A DNA stretch of 64,000 nt, from contig JACCGJ010000230.1 of the NCBI GenBank assembly GCA_013407085.1, positions 1 through 64,000 of the forward strand. The letters run 5' to 3'. This document shows, one piece after another, positions 52,221-62,863 of the stretch (its first letter is position 1; each line of letters starts with the position of its first letter). The notes below the pieces were generated by a model. It made no database searches. It was not told the DNA's origin and worked only from the letters and a program-made list of their open reading frames with translations. This stretch comes from Atriophallophorus winterbourni. Lineage: Eukaryota; Platyhelminthes; Trematoda; Plagiorchiida; Microphallidae. Made by a program: the position numbers and the translations under genes.

Positions 52221-52622
52221 ATGCCTAAAGTTTCATATCCCTGTATTTCAATTGAATGTGGTAAGAAGGTTGTGAAACGCATAGCTTGTGATGTGTGCCA
52301 GAGATGGGCGCATCCAAAATGCTCTGGCATTCTTGCCAAGCATTATGAAACTTATTGTAAAAATAGTTTCATGGAATGGGTATACTGGGAGTGTAAGAGA
52401 AACGCAAGGGAGGTATTCCTGAGGACCTCTGCTAGTAGTTTAAACAATGTTGTAGCAAATAGTAAGAGTTCTCCGTTGTCCTACGCCGAGCTCGTAAGAA
52501 AAAGAACAACCCCGCCAACAAAACCCGACCCTGTCCGCAGTACCATCGGTAAGAATCAAAAAGCAACACAGGGGGAAAGTACCCTAAAAAGAAAACCGTC
52601 GATAGCGGTAAATGTCCGGTAA
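52221..52622 (+). CDS. LINE A ORF1, N-terminal zinc-finger part
   Basis: Start chosen at ATG 52221 (MPKVSYPC), because the upstream extension is low-complexity leader. The Cys/His cluster (CISIECGKK, ACDVCQRWAHPKCSG, WECK) matches the zinc finger in families B and D, with the last Cys pair imperfect. The C-terminal part is basic (RKRTTPPTKPDP). Stops at 52620-52622, and the rest of ORF1 continues after a shift at 52630-53335. Confidence 0.7.
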   Translation: MPKVSYPCISIECGKKVVKRIACDVCQRWAHPKCSGILAKHYETYCKNSFMEWVYWECKRNAREVFLRTSASSLNNVVANSKSSPLSYAELVRKRTTPPTKPDPVRSTIGKNQKATQGESTLKRKPSIAVNVR

Positions 52623-52629
52623 TAACACT

Positions 52630-53335
52630 GCAAGCTAACTACGTTGTTTTAGAAAGGCAAATAAATGCCTTAGATGAGCAAGTTAGTAAGCTTGCTGCAC
52701 CCCATAAAATGGCGGAAACGAGGCCATCTCGTACTCTCCTCATCTTAAATAAGGAAGAGCCGCTGATTCGCGAAACCAAATCCCGGCGCCAAATGGACCG
52801 TTCCAGGGTTCAAGACATTTTGCGCATGGCAGGGCTAATTAACTGCCAGGTAAAAAGGGTCCATCGTGTAGGCCGGTGGAACCCAACGGTAAGTAGCGCT
52901 CGTCCGATCTTGATAGAATTTATGAACCAGCAGGACAGGGATACGCTTCTTTTAAAAAGTGCTTACCTTGAGCGCTACACAAATGGGCGATTCAAAGTTG
53001 TCCAGGATAAGGGGCCTCAACCACATTTTCATGGAAAGCGTTCAAAAACGCCCATGACTGGCTTGAAAACTCCCATAAAAGGGATCAACCTTAGCCACCA
53101 TAAAATGTTTAAGTCATCTGCGGTAGTTGTCATTGAAGATGTACTCCAAAATGGGCCGCCAGTAGAATACGAGCGCATGAAAAACTCGCTTTTCAGTAAG
53201 CTTCTGAACGAGGAGAATCTATGTACAACTGCCATTAGGCCGGTGCAAGCTCGTTCGCAAGGGCAGTCTAGCCACTTATCAACTTCTCCGGTTTCAAAAA
53301 ACGGGGTGCTCCCACCCCGAGTAAAGTTAGTTTAA
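52630..53335 (+). CDS. LINE A ORF1, C-terminal part
   Basis: The frame carries ETRPSRTLLILNKEEP, RSRVQDILRMAGLI, KRVHRVGRWN, ARPILIEFMNQQDRDTLLLK and a Lys/Pro-rich tail. The 'VGRW...RPI.IEF...DRD' block is shared with B and D ORF1 and is the best conserved part of these proteins. It probably forms the RNA-binding core (inference). It overlaps the start of the ORF2 frame by a few codons. Confidence 0.65.
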
Positions 53336-53340
53336 AATGT

Positions 53341-54465
53341 GCGCAGAATAGAAATACCCGTGTACTGTACACAAATGCTTGCAGTATACGTAATAAATGG
53401 GGTGAGCTGCAGCTTGCTGCACTGGAAAACCAGGTCGACATAATTGCCATCTTCGAATCATGGTTGAAACCAAATGATCATGTTCCGTCATTTGTATCAA
53501 CTAAGTATGCCATCTATCGTCAGGATAGGGATACTGGTGCTACGGGAGAGGGAGTGGCAATTATGATACACGAAGATCTCCCCCACAGTGAGACATCGAT
53601 AAAGATCGCTTCTCACTCAATCCAACTAACATCGGTATTTCTTACTGTCGCTAGGAGAAGACTGGCGCTTGCATGTGCTTATAGAAGCCCGACTGCTTCA
53701 TCATTAGACGAACAATTACTGATGTACACATTGGAAGTACTGAAAGGGCAATGCAAATCATTACTAATTGTCGGAGACTTCAATCTCCCGGGCATTGATT
53801 GGCGTACTGAAATTTTTTCACCAGAGTCAGTTGAGTCGCAATATTTAGACTGGTTTCATGTTAGGGCCTTTTATCAACATGTCAGGGAACATACAAGGTT
53901 TAGGACAGGACATACTCCGTCAACTTTAGATTTGGTTCTATCGTCTCATGAAAGATATATTCATGGAATCAAATACCTTTTGCCACTAGGCAAGAGCGAC
54001 CACGCTGTAATTTTTCTTGACTGGACTTTAGTGCATCCTAGTCCCCAAGTAAACATGTCCCGCAACTTTGGTCGAATGGCCATCGTCCAACTACGAACTC
54101 AAGCAATGAATCTAAGTTGGGAACCAGACGAATTAGAACCTAGTGTAGAAATCAGGTGGAATATTATAAAAGGGCACCTTTCACAACCACAGGATAATTT
54201 TGCTCTTCTACAACCAGTGAGAAGGCGAGGAAAACCACCCTGGTGGAGCGCGTCTATTCGCAAGGCAATTAGATGTCGTGAACGTAGCTGGAGGGCTTAC
54301 AAATTCTGTGGAACTCACAGATCTAGACTGCAGTACATACTGATCAGAAATTCAGCTGTTGCGCTGCAAAGGAAAGCTAAAAGGGACTTCGAATCCCGAC
54401 TTGCCAAAAAAGCAAAGATTAACTTGAAACTTTTTATGGCTATGTTCAGTCCAAGCGATCATTAA
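53341..54465 (+). CDS. LINE A ORF2, APE endonuclease and linker
   Basis: The frame is open from just before 53341. Motifs: YTNACSIRNKWGEL (Asn), IAIFESWLK (TETW position, catalytic Glu kept), LLIVGDFNLPGIDW (Asp/Asn), STLDLVLSS and LGKSDHAVI (Asp-His pair). All catalytic positions of APE-type LINE endonucleases are present. The nuclease nicks target DNA to prime reverse transcription. The frame ends at TAA (54463-54465) through a one-base shift before the expected YVQSKRS. Confidence 0.85.
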   Translation, partial: AQNRNTRVLYTNACSIRNKWGELQLAALENQVDIIAIFESWLKPNDHVPSFVSTKYAIYRQDRDTGATGEGVAIMIHEDLPHSETSIKIASHSIQLTSVFLTVARRRLALACAYRSPTASSLDEQLLMYTLEVLKGQCKSLLIVGDFNLPGIDWRTEIFSPESVESQYLDWFHVRAFYQHVREHTRFRTGHTPSTLDLVLSSHERYIHGIKYLLPLGKSDHAVIFLDWTLVHPSPQVNMSRNFGRMAIVQLRTQAMNLSWEPDELEPSVEIRWNIIKGHLSQPQDNFALLQPVRRRGKPPWWSASIRKAIRCRERSWRAYKFCGTHRSRLQYILIRNSAVALQRKAKRDFESRLAKKAKINLKLFMAMFSPSDH

Positions 54466-55594
54466 GAGAAGAAATAGGTACGTTAGTGCTGGACGATGGC
54501 AATACGGCTTTGACTGCACCGGAAAAAGCCGATGCGTTGCATTCATTCTTCTGCAGTGTTTATCGGCGCGATTCAGGTAACTGTTTAGAAACTCACGAGT
54601 GCAGAGCACCTCCCTTTAGCTCGGTGGAGGTTAATCAGGAAATGGTCACCACAGTTCTGTCGCAGCTGGATAAAACTAATTCAGCTGGCCCCGACGGTAT
54701 ACATCCGGCTATTCTTCAACCGCTCGCGAATATAGTTAGCCTTGCAATCAGAAATCTTTTCGAAGCTACCTTACTCCAGGGTATACTACCGGATGATTGG
54801 AAACGAGCGGCGGTAATAGCCATATACAAAAAGGGTCCCATTTCGGATGTACGCAACTACAGGCCAGTAAGCCTGACAAGCATTCTTTGCAAGTGCTTGG
54901 AAAAAATCATTCGGCATCAGGTATGTAAACATTTGGTAGCCAATTCCCTACTATCCGATGCCCAGCACGGATTCTGGAAAGGAAGGTCCTGCCTAACCAA
55001 TCTTTCTAAGCTTTCTGGACGAAGTGACATTACGCCTCGATGAAGGGAGAGTAGTCGAAGTCTGCTATCTTGATTTTCAAAAGGCATTTGACTCGGTGAA
55101 CCATAGGTACCTTCTGCACAAACTAAGTATGTGTGGCGTCACAGGTGACCTACATCGATGGTTAGACAGCTTCTTAACTAATCGCACTAACTATGTTAGA
55201 ATTGCAGGGGAGTGCTAACAGGAATCACAGATTCTCAGTGGAGTACCTCAAGGCTAGGTGCTTGGTCCATTACGTTTTCTTATTTTTGTAAACGACCCGG
55301 CAGCGTGCTTGAGTTCACGCTGCTTCCTGTTTGCTGATGATGTTAAGATCCTAGGAACCGACTGTAAGGATACGCTTATCTTTGATTTAGAAAAAGTAAT
55401 CGAGTGGACAAAGACCTGGGACTTGTCACTACACCTGGGGAAGAGCTGTCTTCTGACGACTGATGTAACGACAACCCAACTAGAAGTTGATGAAGGAACT
55501 ATCAGAATAGCGGCTGCTCAGAAAGTAAAGGATCTTGGCATTACTATAACAGGCGATTTTAAATGGGCTATTCAACGTGCTGAAGCGGCAAACT
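54466..55594 (+). pseudogene. LINE A ORF2, reverse transcriptase
   Basis: 54486-55043 has SAGPDGIHPAIL, WKRAAVIAIYKKGP and NYRPVSLTSILCK. After a shift near 55000, 55024-55218 has VCYLDFQKAFDSVNH (motif A). Two TAG/TAA codons interrupt motif B (55216-55218 and 55255-55257). 55258-55596 has FLFADDVKILG (catalytic). The frame ends with the amber at 55594-55596. Confidence 0.8.
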
Positions 55595-55596
55595 AG

Positions 55597-55949
55597 GCTC
55601 GCAGAGAATTATTCAGACTTCGCTCAGCGTTATCTTGCCGAAAACCTTCAATCTTCATTCCCTTATACAAAGAAGTCGTTGGAGTACTGCGCTCAATCCT
55701 GGGCACCGTACTTAAAAAATGATATAGCATGTCTCGAAATGGTCCAGCGCCTTGCGACTACGATGATTGATGGTCAGGCAGGTAAAACTTATGAGGCTAG
55801 ACTCAAGGACCTCGGTTTGTTCTCACTAAGGAGACGGCGGCTGCGAGGTGAACTTGCACCTAAAGCAGCTACAAGGGGTAATTGCATGAAATTTCTTATG
55901 CGTAGGCCCAGGTTGCTGGCACGTGAGCACTTTTTCAGCAACCGTGTGG
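55597..55949 (+). pseudogene. LINE A ORF2 C-terminal region
   Basis: Contains MVQRLATTMIDGQAGKTYEA and LGLFSLRRRRLRGEL, with about 50 bases deleted relative to copy 2 (the IEASKILKGF part). It breaks off at the junction with family B. Confidence 0.75.
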
Positions 55950-57497
55950 CATTCTCTACTGAGTGTAACTCAGCATGGATTTCTTGAGGGTAGATCCTGC
56001 CTGACAAATCTTCTCAGTTTTCTCAATACTGTCACTAAAAGGATGGATGAAGGGAAGCCTGTCGAAGCCCTCTACCTAGACTTCATCAAGGCTTTTGATT
56101 CCGTAAACCACCGCCTTCTAGAGATTAAGCTAGCAGCAAAAGGAATTCAGGGTAGTCTTCTTGCTTGGATAAAGGACTTCCTAACTGATAGGACATTCCG
56201 AGTTAGGGTAGGATCTACGCTGTCGAATGAAACCGACGTGATCAGTGGTGTACCCCAAGGTTCGGTACTTGGTCCTCTTCTATTCCTGATTTTCATCGAT
56301 GACTTGCCCTCTGCATTGAAGTGCCCATACTTCATTTTTGCGGATGATGTGAAATTCATCGGATCAACGGACGAAGATACCTTGATGCACGATATGAACG
56401 GGTCATAAACTGGTCACACCAGTGGGACCTCCCACTTAACCTTAATAAGAGCCAACTCTTGTCAGCACTGGTTGATAAGACTTCAGTTCAGGTGTCGGGC
56501 AATTCTCTCACTGTAAGTGCCAAACAGCGTGTTAAGGATTTAGGAGTACTAGTTAGGACGGACTTCAAATGGGAGGACCAATGCGCCGCTGCAGCTCAAC
56601 GTGCTCGCAAAGTTCTCTTTCGGCTGAGATCCGTGTTATCCAGCAGAAGACCCGAGGTATTCCTGCCCCTTTACAAGGCATTAGTTAGGCCGCATTTAGA
56701 ATATTGTGTCCAGGCGTGGTGCCCTTACTACAAGAAGGATATCGTTCAACTCGAAAGCGTACAGCGTCTCGCAACTCGCATGATTGAGGGTCAGCGAGGG
56801 AAACCTTACGCTGCACGCCTAAAGTCCCTAGATCTTTTTTCACTTACGCGCCGTCGTTTGAGAGGTGACTTAATTGAAACCTTTAAGATCTTGAAGGGGT
56901 TAAGTGGCGTTAGCATGACCGACTTCTTTGCCTTAAGTCCTGAGCTGGGCACCCGGGGCCATTCACTCAAACTTGCTAAGGAGCGATGTAGACTAGACTC
57001 CAGGAAAAACTTTTTCAGCCTCAGGGTGGTAAATTTCTGGAACCGGCTTCCAGAAGAACTTATATCCTGCAGTTCTGTCGCAAGTTTTAAGCAGGGTTTG
57101 GACCGCATCTGGGGTAAGCTTTTTCCTGAATTCTCCCCATAATTTTTATGCAAGATTAGGTTGTTAACCATTTTTATCGTTGTTTGGTAAGTAAGTAAAT
57201 GCTAAAGTTCTGTTTGTTTAATACACACCTCTTCTTTTGCTGACCTCTCACCGTACTGGTGAGGAGAAATGTATTCTTATCTTTCCAGCATCATTCATTA
57301 CGTGGTGCTTCCTAAATACAACACGGATAATCCCTTGGCATCGCGATCGTCGAGTATATCCAAACCACAATAAGAATAAACGCTTTGGCAGTCATCGTTG
57401 CTTCTCTGCAGCTTTCCACCGAAAGAAATTTTGGACGCTCGATTGGCTCGTTCGCCACTTACTGTTCTGTGCAACTGAACTGAACTGAACTGAAAGA
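55950..57497 (+). mobile_element. LINE family B, RT to 3' tail (5'-truncated), best-preserved B RT
   Basis: 55960-56408: GFLEGRSCLTNLLSFL, EALYLDFIKAFDSVNH (motif A), SGVPQGSVLGPLLFLIFIDD (motif B), FIFADDVKFIGS (catalytic FADD). A one-base shift at about 56400 follows. 56459-57142 is one open frame to the end of ORF2 ([45 protein letters not shown]). The 3' UTR has the CTCACCGTACTGGTGAG hairpin (57246-57262), TGGACGCTCGATTGGCTCG and a four-unit ACTGA tail (57477-57494). Confidence 0.88.
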
Positions 57498-57689
57498 ATA
57501 AGAAGAACTGACCTTCTCATTACCCGCCAAATTCTTCTTGGATGTAACGGGTCGACCTTAAAAGATTTCCTCGCTTTGGCACAAGATTAATTGACTCGTC
57601 GTCATAGCCTAAAGTTAAAAAAGCGGATGACACTGCGACTCCCGTCGCCATTCACATTGTCCACGCTGATGACCAACTTGAACTTTGGC

Positions 57690-59880
57690 GGTATCTACTT
57701 GAACTTTGGCGGTACGTTCAACTTTGTTGCATTTGCCACGCTCAGTTACAAACTTTTACGAATTTTCACCGTATCACAGTTGTACTGTAAAATAGAAACT
57801 CTATTTTACTTATTATCGAAAGTTTAAACACACAATTCATTCTTGCACCTCTTGCTGATTAATTACTTTCGTGTCAGCGCAAACGGTCTCACTTCAACAG
57901 CCTCGGAAGCTGCAAACCTGTTGTCTGAACACTACGCCCCAATTTTCAACCCTACTTATTTTACAAACTCCCATTTTTCTTCTCCCTCACATGACGTACA
58001 GGAAATGCCGGAAATAATGTTTACCTCTGATGCGGTCCACAAGAAGATTTCATGTCTACGGCAATACTCTTCACCAGGACTCGACGGCATCCACCCTAGG
58101 ATCCTGAAAGTGGCCGCATTGCACATATCTACTCTACTTGCCACGTATTTCCAACGTTGTATGGACTCCGCCACTGTCCCCCAAGCTTGGAAAGAAGGTG
58201 TTATCACGCCTATCTTTAAAGGCGGTATCCGGTCGGAACCCGCAAATTATCGTCCCATTGTGCTGTTGTCAGTCATTTCTAAAGTCATGGAGAGCATAAT
58301 CTCTGACCACCTTGTTTCACATCTGGAAACAAATCGACTTTTAATCACACAACAACACGGCTTTCGCGCCAACCGTTCATGCACTTCCAACTTGCTTCTC
58401 GCACGGGATGCCTGGACGAAATCTGTGGACGAAGGCATTGGTGTCGATGCAGTATTTCTGGATTTCTCCAAGGCATTCGACCGCGTCGACCACGACATTC
58501 TTTTACTTAAACTCGCTGCCTGCGGCGTTGGGTCATCCTTATTATCCTGGATGAAGTACTTTCTTCGCGACCGCTCCCTCTGTGTTCGTGTGCGTGACTG
58601 CTATTCTGCCCGCTTCCCAATCAAGTGCGGTCTGCCACAAGGCTCCGTTCTTGGTCCCCGACTCTTCATCATTTTCATCAATGATATTGGCCAAAACATT
58701 GAATCGCCGTTCCTCCTATTTGCGGACGATGTCAAAATCTGGCGCTCACTCAAATCGCCAAGGGATTCACACGTCCTACAAGATGACTTAGATCGTTTAC
58801 ACAGTTGGTCTTTGAGGAATCATCTCCCATTTAACACCTCCAAGTGTAGCGTTCTCCCCATCCGACACTCAGATCCGGTCGCTTACAGTTTGGGCTCAAC
58901 AGTACTTCAGAGTGTTCGACAAGAAAAGGATCTCGGCATCATCATCCAGCACGATCTCGGTTGCACCACACAATGCGAACGAGCCGCAGCGGTAGCCAAT
59001 CGCAACACTGGCTTACTTCGCCGCGCTCTAGGCAGGTTTGACCGGTTTCTCTTCCCGACACTGCTGAATGTCTACATCCGTCCACACTTGGAATACTCAG
59101 TACAGGCTTGGCATCCTTGGCTATGCAAAGACGTGTCCCTTCTCGAAAAAGCCCAGAGACGTGCGACAAAGCTTGTCCGTGGTATGCATAACATGTCTTA
59201 CGAGGAAAGGTTACGCAGTTTAGATATATTCTCCGTTACCTACCGTCTTCACCGCGGTGACATGTTACTTACCCACCGGATCTTGACTGACCCCTCCCAT
59301 CCATGCAACGCCCTATTCGTTCCCTCTCCAAGCACTAACCTCCGAGGACATGAGCTCAAACTGTTACATCAACAGAGCAGGCTTGAATGTCGACACAGCT
59401 TTTTCTCTGTGAGAGTATGCAGTCAGTGGAACACTCTTCCAGGCACGCTTTTTGAGGTCGCTTCTCTCGGTTCATTCAAAGGTCTCCTCGATTCTCACCT
59501 CCATGAAATCTCCCACTCCCAAGACACAAGTACCCCGTAAACACTATTTTTTTACAAACCCTATTGCATTTTCACCTCCAAAACTCACTAGCTCGTGGCA
59601 ACGATCCCAGTATCGGAAGTCCGTATACACGCAGTTTCAACTGACCCTGTTCCGGAGGATTGGTGGGTAGCTGTGTCCCGGGTTGACGCCCTACCTGTCC
59701 AAATGCCACAAAAATCCATTGATGGTGCAGGCTAAACGCGAATGAGGCCCGCTATAAGGCCTTGGAAACTCAAACATTTCTATATTTGCTTTTTCGACCC
59801 ACCGCTCTATCTATCCTGCAGTTTGTACAAGCCCTCAGCTTTTTTATACCGTAATACACTATTGAACTATTGAATAAACT
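57690..59880 (+). mobile_element. LINE family D, internally deleted but with an intact RT
   Basis: The leader 57690-57862 matches the leader of the opposite-strand copy (reverse complement of about 62690-62860). It includes GCGGTACGTTCAA, CGAATTTTCAC and TAAAATAGAA...CTATTTTAC. It then joins directly to the RT, skipping ORF1 and the endonuclease. The 3' UTR runs from 59541 to about 59880. Confidence 0.8.
57862..59540 (+). CDS. LINE D reverse transcriptase, open frame
   Basis: About 560 codons without a stop. Motifs in order: SSPGLDGIHPRIL, WKEGVITPIFKGG, NYRPIVLLSVISKVME, QQHGFRANRSCTSNLL, VFLDFSKAFDRVDHDIL (motif A), CGLPQGSVLGPRLFIIFIND (motif B), FLLFADDVKIW (catalytic FADD), EKDLGIII, RPHLEYSVQAW and RSLDIFSVTYRLHRGDML. 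It is the best-preserved LINE RT in the window. The first residues come from the 5' leader by deletion, so no native start is present. With no endonuclease of its own it could act only in trans or at pre-existing breaks. Confidence 0.92.
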
Positions 59881-60221
59881 CAGTATTCTGTTTTAATCTT
59901 GTATCACCGTGTTTTAGCTATTTTCAACTATGAATAAAACTGTTTGTATTAGCGCGAAATGTGGCAAACAAGTAGCCAAAGGTATTGAGTGCAATGCTTG
60001 CAAGCGTTGGGCTCACCCTGGCTGCTCAGCTATACATAAATCCCACTATGGGCTTTATGCGAAATTCCGCTGGCTTCCGTGGTATTGCAGTGATTGTCAC
60101 AAGGCTGCCACTGAAGCCGCATTTGTGTACCACCAACGGCGATCTAGTTTGACGCTAGCTAGTGCGTCTGAATCCGTGTCCGACCGAACTTATGCATCAG
60201 TCGCGCGGTCTAATTTAGTCC
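59880..60221 (+). pseudogene. LINE D-like ORF1 start, cut off by inversion junction
   Basis: ATG at 59930: MNKTVCISAKCGKQVAKGIE, CNACKRWAHPGCSAIHKSH, WYCSDC, a complete Cys/His finger, then ASVARSN. It is about two-thirds identical by eye to the ORF1 at 62671, so it comes from a different subfamily. Near 60222 the sequence switches to the reverse complement of a D ORF2. Confidence 0.8.
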
Positions 60222-61332
60222 CTATGCAATCGCGAGTTTTGCCTTTGGATTGTGCATAGCTATAGAAACGCTTTGGGCACTGTCTTATATTACATGCCAG
60301 TCGTGCCTCAAAATCACGTTTTGCCTTACGTTGGCTTCCCACAGCCTTATTTCTAAGTAGTTTATATCTTGTCCAGGCCCATTGTGTCTGAGAAGCTTTG
60401 TAAGTTTTCCAGGCACGGTCCCGGATTTTAATACCACGGCGCATCGATGGTGTCCACCACTGTGGCTTATTGCGTCTTTTGACGTGCACCAACGGAGCAA
60501 ATCTGTCTTGCAGTGTGGACAGACAATGGTGAATAAGCTGCCAGTTTGCTGCCATATCATCACCAGAAGATTGTGACAAGATCTGATCTGCTTCTTCTGA
60601 GACAACACTCCAGTCTACCCTATTGAAGTTGCGCTTTAGTTTCGGAGGCGGTTTGTCATACCTGAGAAGTAGCTGGAAGCTAATCATGATGTGATCACTT
60701 TTCCCTAGTGGGGAAAGATATTGCACCTGTCGAACCATTTGCTCATTCGAAGATATAACAAGATCCAGGACCGAAGGTTCACAGCCATGTCGGAACCTTG
60801 TAGGCTCAGTTACATGTTGGCTCATAGCATGTCTGTGGGTCCATTCTATGAAGTCCTCAGACATCTTATCAGCTTGGCAGCTCTGGTTAGGCCAAGATAT
60901 GTGTGGTAGATTAAAGTCACCCACCATAAGAACCTGAGACCCAAGCGCACGTAGTGAACTCAAATTCTCAAGCAAGTTATACATATCCTGTACTCCTGAA
61001 TTGGGACTCAAATAAACGCACGCTATTACCGTAGATTGCTTATAGGAGTGAATGAGACAGGAGCTAAGTTGCACATTGTGCGTGCCAAGCCTAACGTTTA
61101 ACTCTGAGGTACGGAGGCCTGACCTGAGAAGAATAGCAACACCGCCACCTTGTACTGCACCCGGTCTATCACACCTGATCACGGAATAGCTGTTACCAAC
61201 TATATCAGGAATGTCATCAGATGCAGAGAGCCAGGTTTCTGTCAGTGCAATTACATGCGGTCTTAACTCATGTGCAAGGATGGAGAGTTCAGACCATTTG
61301 TTTCGGATGCTACATGCATTCCCGAGTAGCAC
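60222..61332 (-). CDS. LINE D ORF2 N-terminal part: APE endonuclease, intact
   Basis: Open from 61332. Motifs: LLGNACSIRNKWSEL (Asn), VIALTETWLSAS (catalytic Glu), GGVAILLRSGLR, VLMVGDFNLPHISW (Asp/Asn), SVLDLVISS and LGKSDHIMISFQ (Asp-His). The linker (PQWWTPSMRRGIKIRDRAWK, RFYSYAQSKGKTRDCIG) follows. All catalytic residues are present and there is no stop. The reading ends at the junction, where TKLDRATDA is foreign. The N terminus is open upstream into the ORF1 end, as usual in this group. Confidence 0.9.
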
Positions 61333-61364
61333 TGTGGCGGCAGTGTCACGTAATCTATTCCCAA

Positions 61365-62671
61365 TTAGTCTTGTGTGATTCTCGGGCGGAGTACCCGAGA
61401 AGTCAGCACGTTTTTTGGCGTACTGCTTGCGATAGCCGAGTCACCTGGTGCGGCCTGAACACCAGCTGTACACTGCAGGTTGCTAACCACGAGCTGTGGA
61501 ATTTCAGGGATAATAATACGACCACAGACCCCATCCTCGGACGCTTCCAAGAATTCTTCATCTGATGAAGCCCCATCCTTTTCGGATGAACGGCGCCCTT
61601 GATTGGACGTTACTTCGGAAAGAGAATCCATTAGCTTTGTACAACCTCGCTTGTCGTTATTAGAGGTCTTAACAATCTGATCCCTCCTATTTGAAGCGGA
61701 AGAGTATTGTCTTATCCAGGAGGGAGGGTTGTCCGGCTTAACCTGCAGTTTTTCTAAAGTTGCTTCGGCGATGTGGTCAGCCTTAGATAGTAAAGCGTCC
61801 CGATCCGCCTGGTATTTGAATTCTACCAGGATTGGCCTAGGGCGACTATCCAACTTCCATTTTCCAAGACGGTGAATTCGCATTGTAGGAGTGGAAGGCC
61901 TCAGACCTACCATGCGGATAAGATCGCTGATACATCTGCGATCTAAATCTTTTCTAGACCTCGATTCCTTAATGAATGGCTCTGCTCGATTAAAAACCAG
62001 TACATTTCGTGTTCTAGTTTTGGAGCAGGGGTGCCACGCAATGTATCGAATTTCTTGCGCAATTCATTTAATTCCTGGATAATGTGATCCAGTGCGGGTG
62101 ATCCGGCAACAATTTCATGTTGCTTCCGTTGGGTAGTAGCTTTATTCGCCTTCCTACGCCTCTTCGGAATCTCTGCTACAGTAACCACCCCGCTATTAGA
62201 AGCTCGCATTTGAGAACGAGATACCTGGCCATTTATGACTGCGTCCTGTGTGGAAGCAGTTTTTTCGGCGTTCTTGGTAGCACGCTTTTTAGATTTGACC
62301 ACCTTAGAAGAGGTAGCCTGCTTGATAGGACGTCGTAGCTGGCTAGATTTGTCCGCTACGTCAGTGCCAGCCATTTTATCAGAACTCACACTAGCCCTCA
62401 CAACAGATGCAAACGTTGGGGCAGGTATAGAATCTGACGAGTAAGGCAACGTCCGACTATTCCTTGGCTTTAAACAAGCGGCGTCTGTGGCAGCCTGATG
62501 ACAGCCGCTACAGTACCACTGTAACCAGCGGTACTTCGCATAAATCCCATGGTGAGATTTATGTATACCTGAACAACTAGGATGAGCCCAAAGCTTGCAT
62601 GCTGTGCACTCGATTCCTTTTGCTACTATTTTGCCACATTTGACATTGAGGCATGAATTTCTAGTACTCAT
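61365..62671 (-). CDS. LINE D ORF1 protein with zinc finger, one frameshift
   Basis: 62671-61943: MSTRNSCLNVKCGKIVAKGI, CTACKLWAHPSCSGIHKSHH, WYCSGCHQAA (PHD-like Cys/His finger, residues 7-55). A Lys/Arg-rich, nuclear-signal-like region follows (KSKKRATKNAEK, PKRRRKANKATTQRK). A one-base shift near 62015 moves the rest to the frame ending at 61365. That frame holds MVGLRPS, RIHRLGKWKLD, RPRPILVEFKYQADRDALLSK and an acidic C-terminal part (SSDEEFLEASED). Length and layout match family A and B ORF1. Confidence 0.82.
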
Positions 62672-62863
62672 ATCAAAAATACAAGCTGATTTTATCGCTA
62701 GCGTAATTAGTCAGCAAAAATATGGAGAATATAGTAAAATAGTGATTCTATTTTACTGCAAGTTCAAGGAATAGTGAAAATTCGTAATATTTTATCGGAG
62801 CGTGGAAAAAACTACCAAATTGAACGTACCGCGCTCAAGAATTTTGTTTTTGTACCGTTGGGA

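Larger units (their letters stand above)
52105..55949 (+). mobile_element. LINE family A (copy 3), longest copy, 3' end replaced
   Basis: Holds the 5' leader (52105-52220), both ORFs with endonuclease and RT, and the C-terminal region as far as HFFSNRVA. At 55949 the sequence switches in mid-codon context to family B RT (GCATTCTC...). The A 3' UTR is absent. It is nearly identical to copy 2 (41306-43556) where they overlap, including a frameshift and an amber codon. Confidence 0.85.
60222..62863 (-). mobile_element. LINE family D 5' half, minus strand: leader, ORF1, endonuclease
   Basis: Leader 62863-62672, ORF1 62671-61365 with one frameshift, ORF2 endonuclease 61332-60222. The RT is missing because the element ends at the inversion junction near 60222. 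Together with the plus-strand copy at 57690 the window shows all parts of family D, but on separate, oppositely oriented copies. Confidence 0.85.

Noticed and set aside
57690..62863. Reading the two D copies as one element inverted by twin priming
   Set aside because: The ORF1 at 59930 belongs to a different subfamily from that at 62671 and a full 3' UTR precedes it, so several events are needed.
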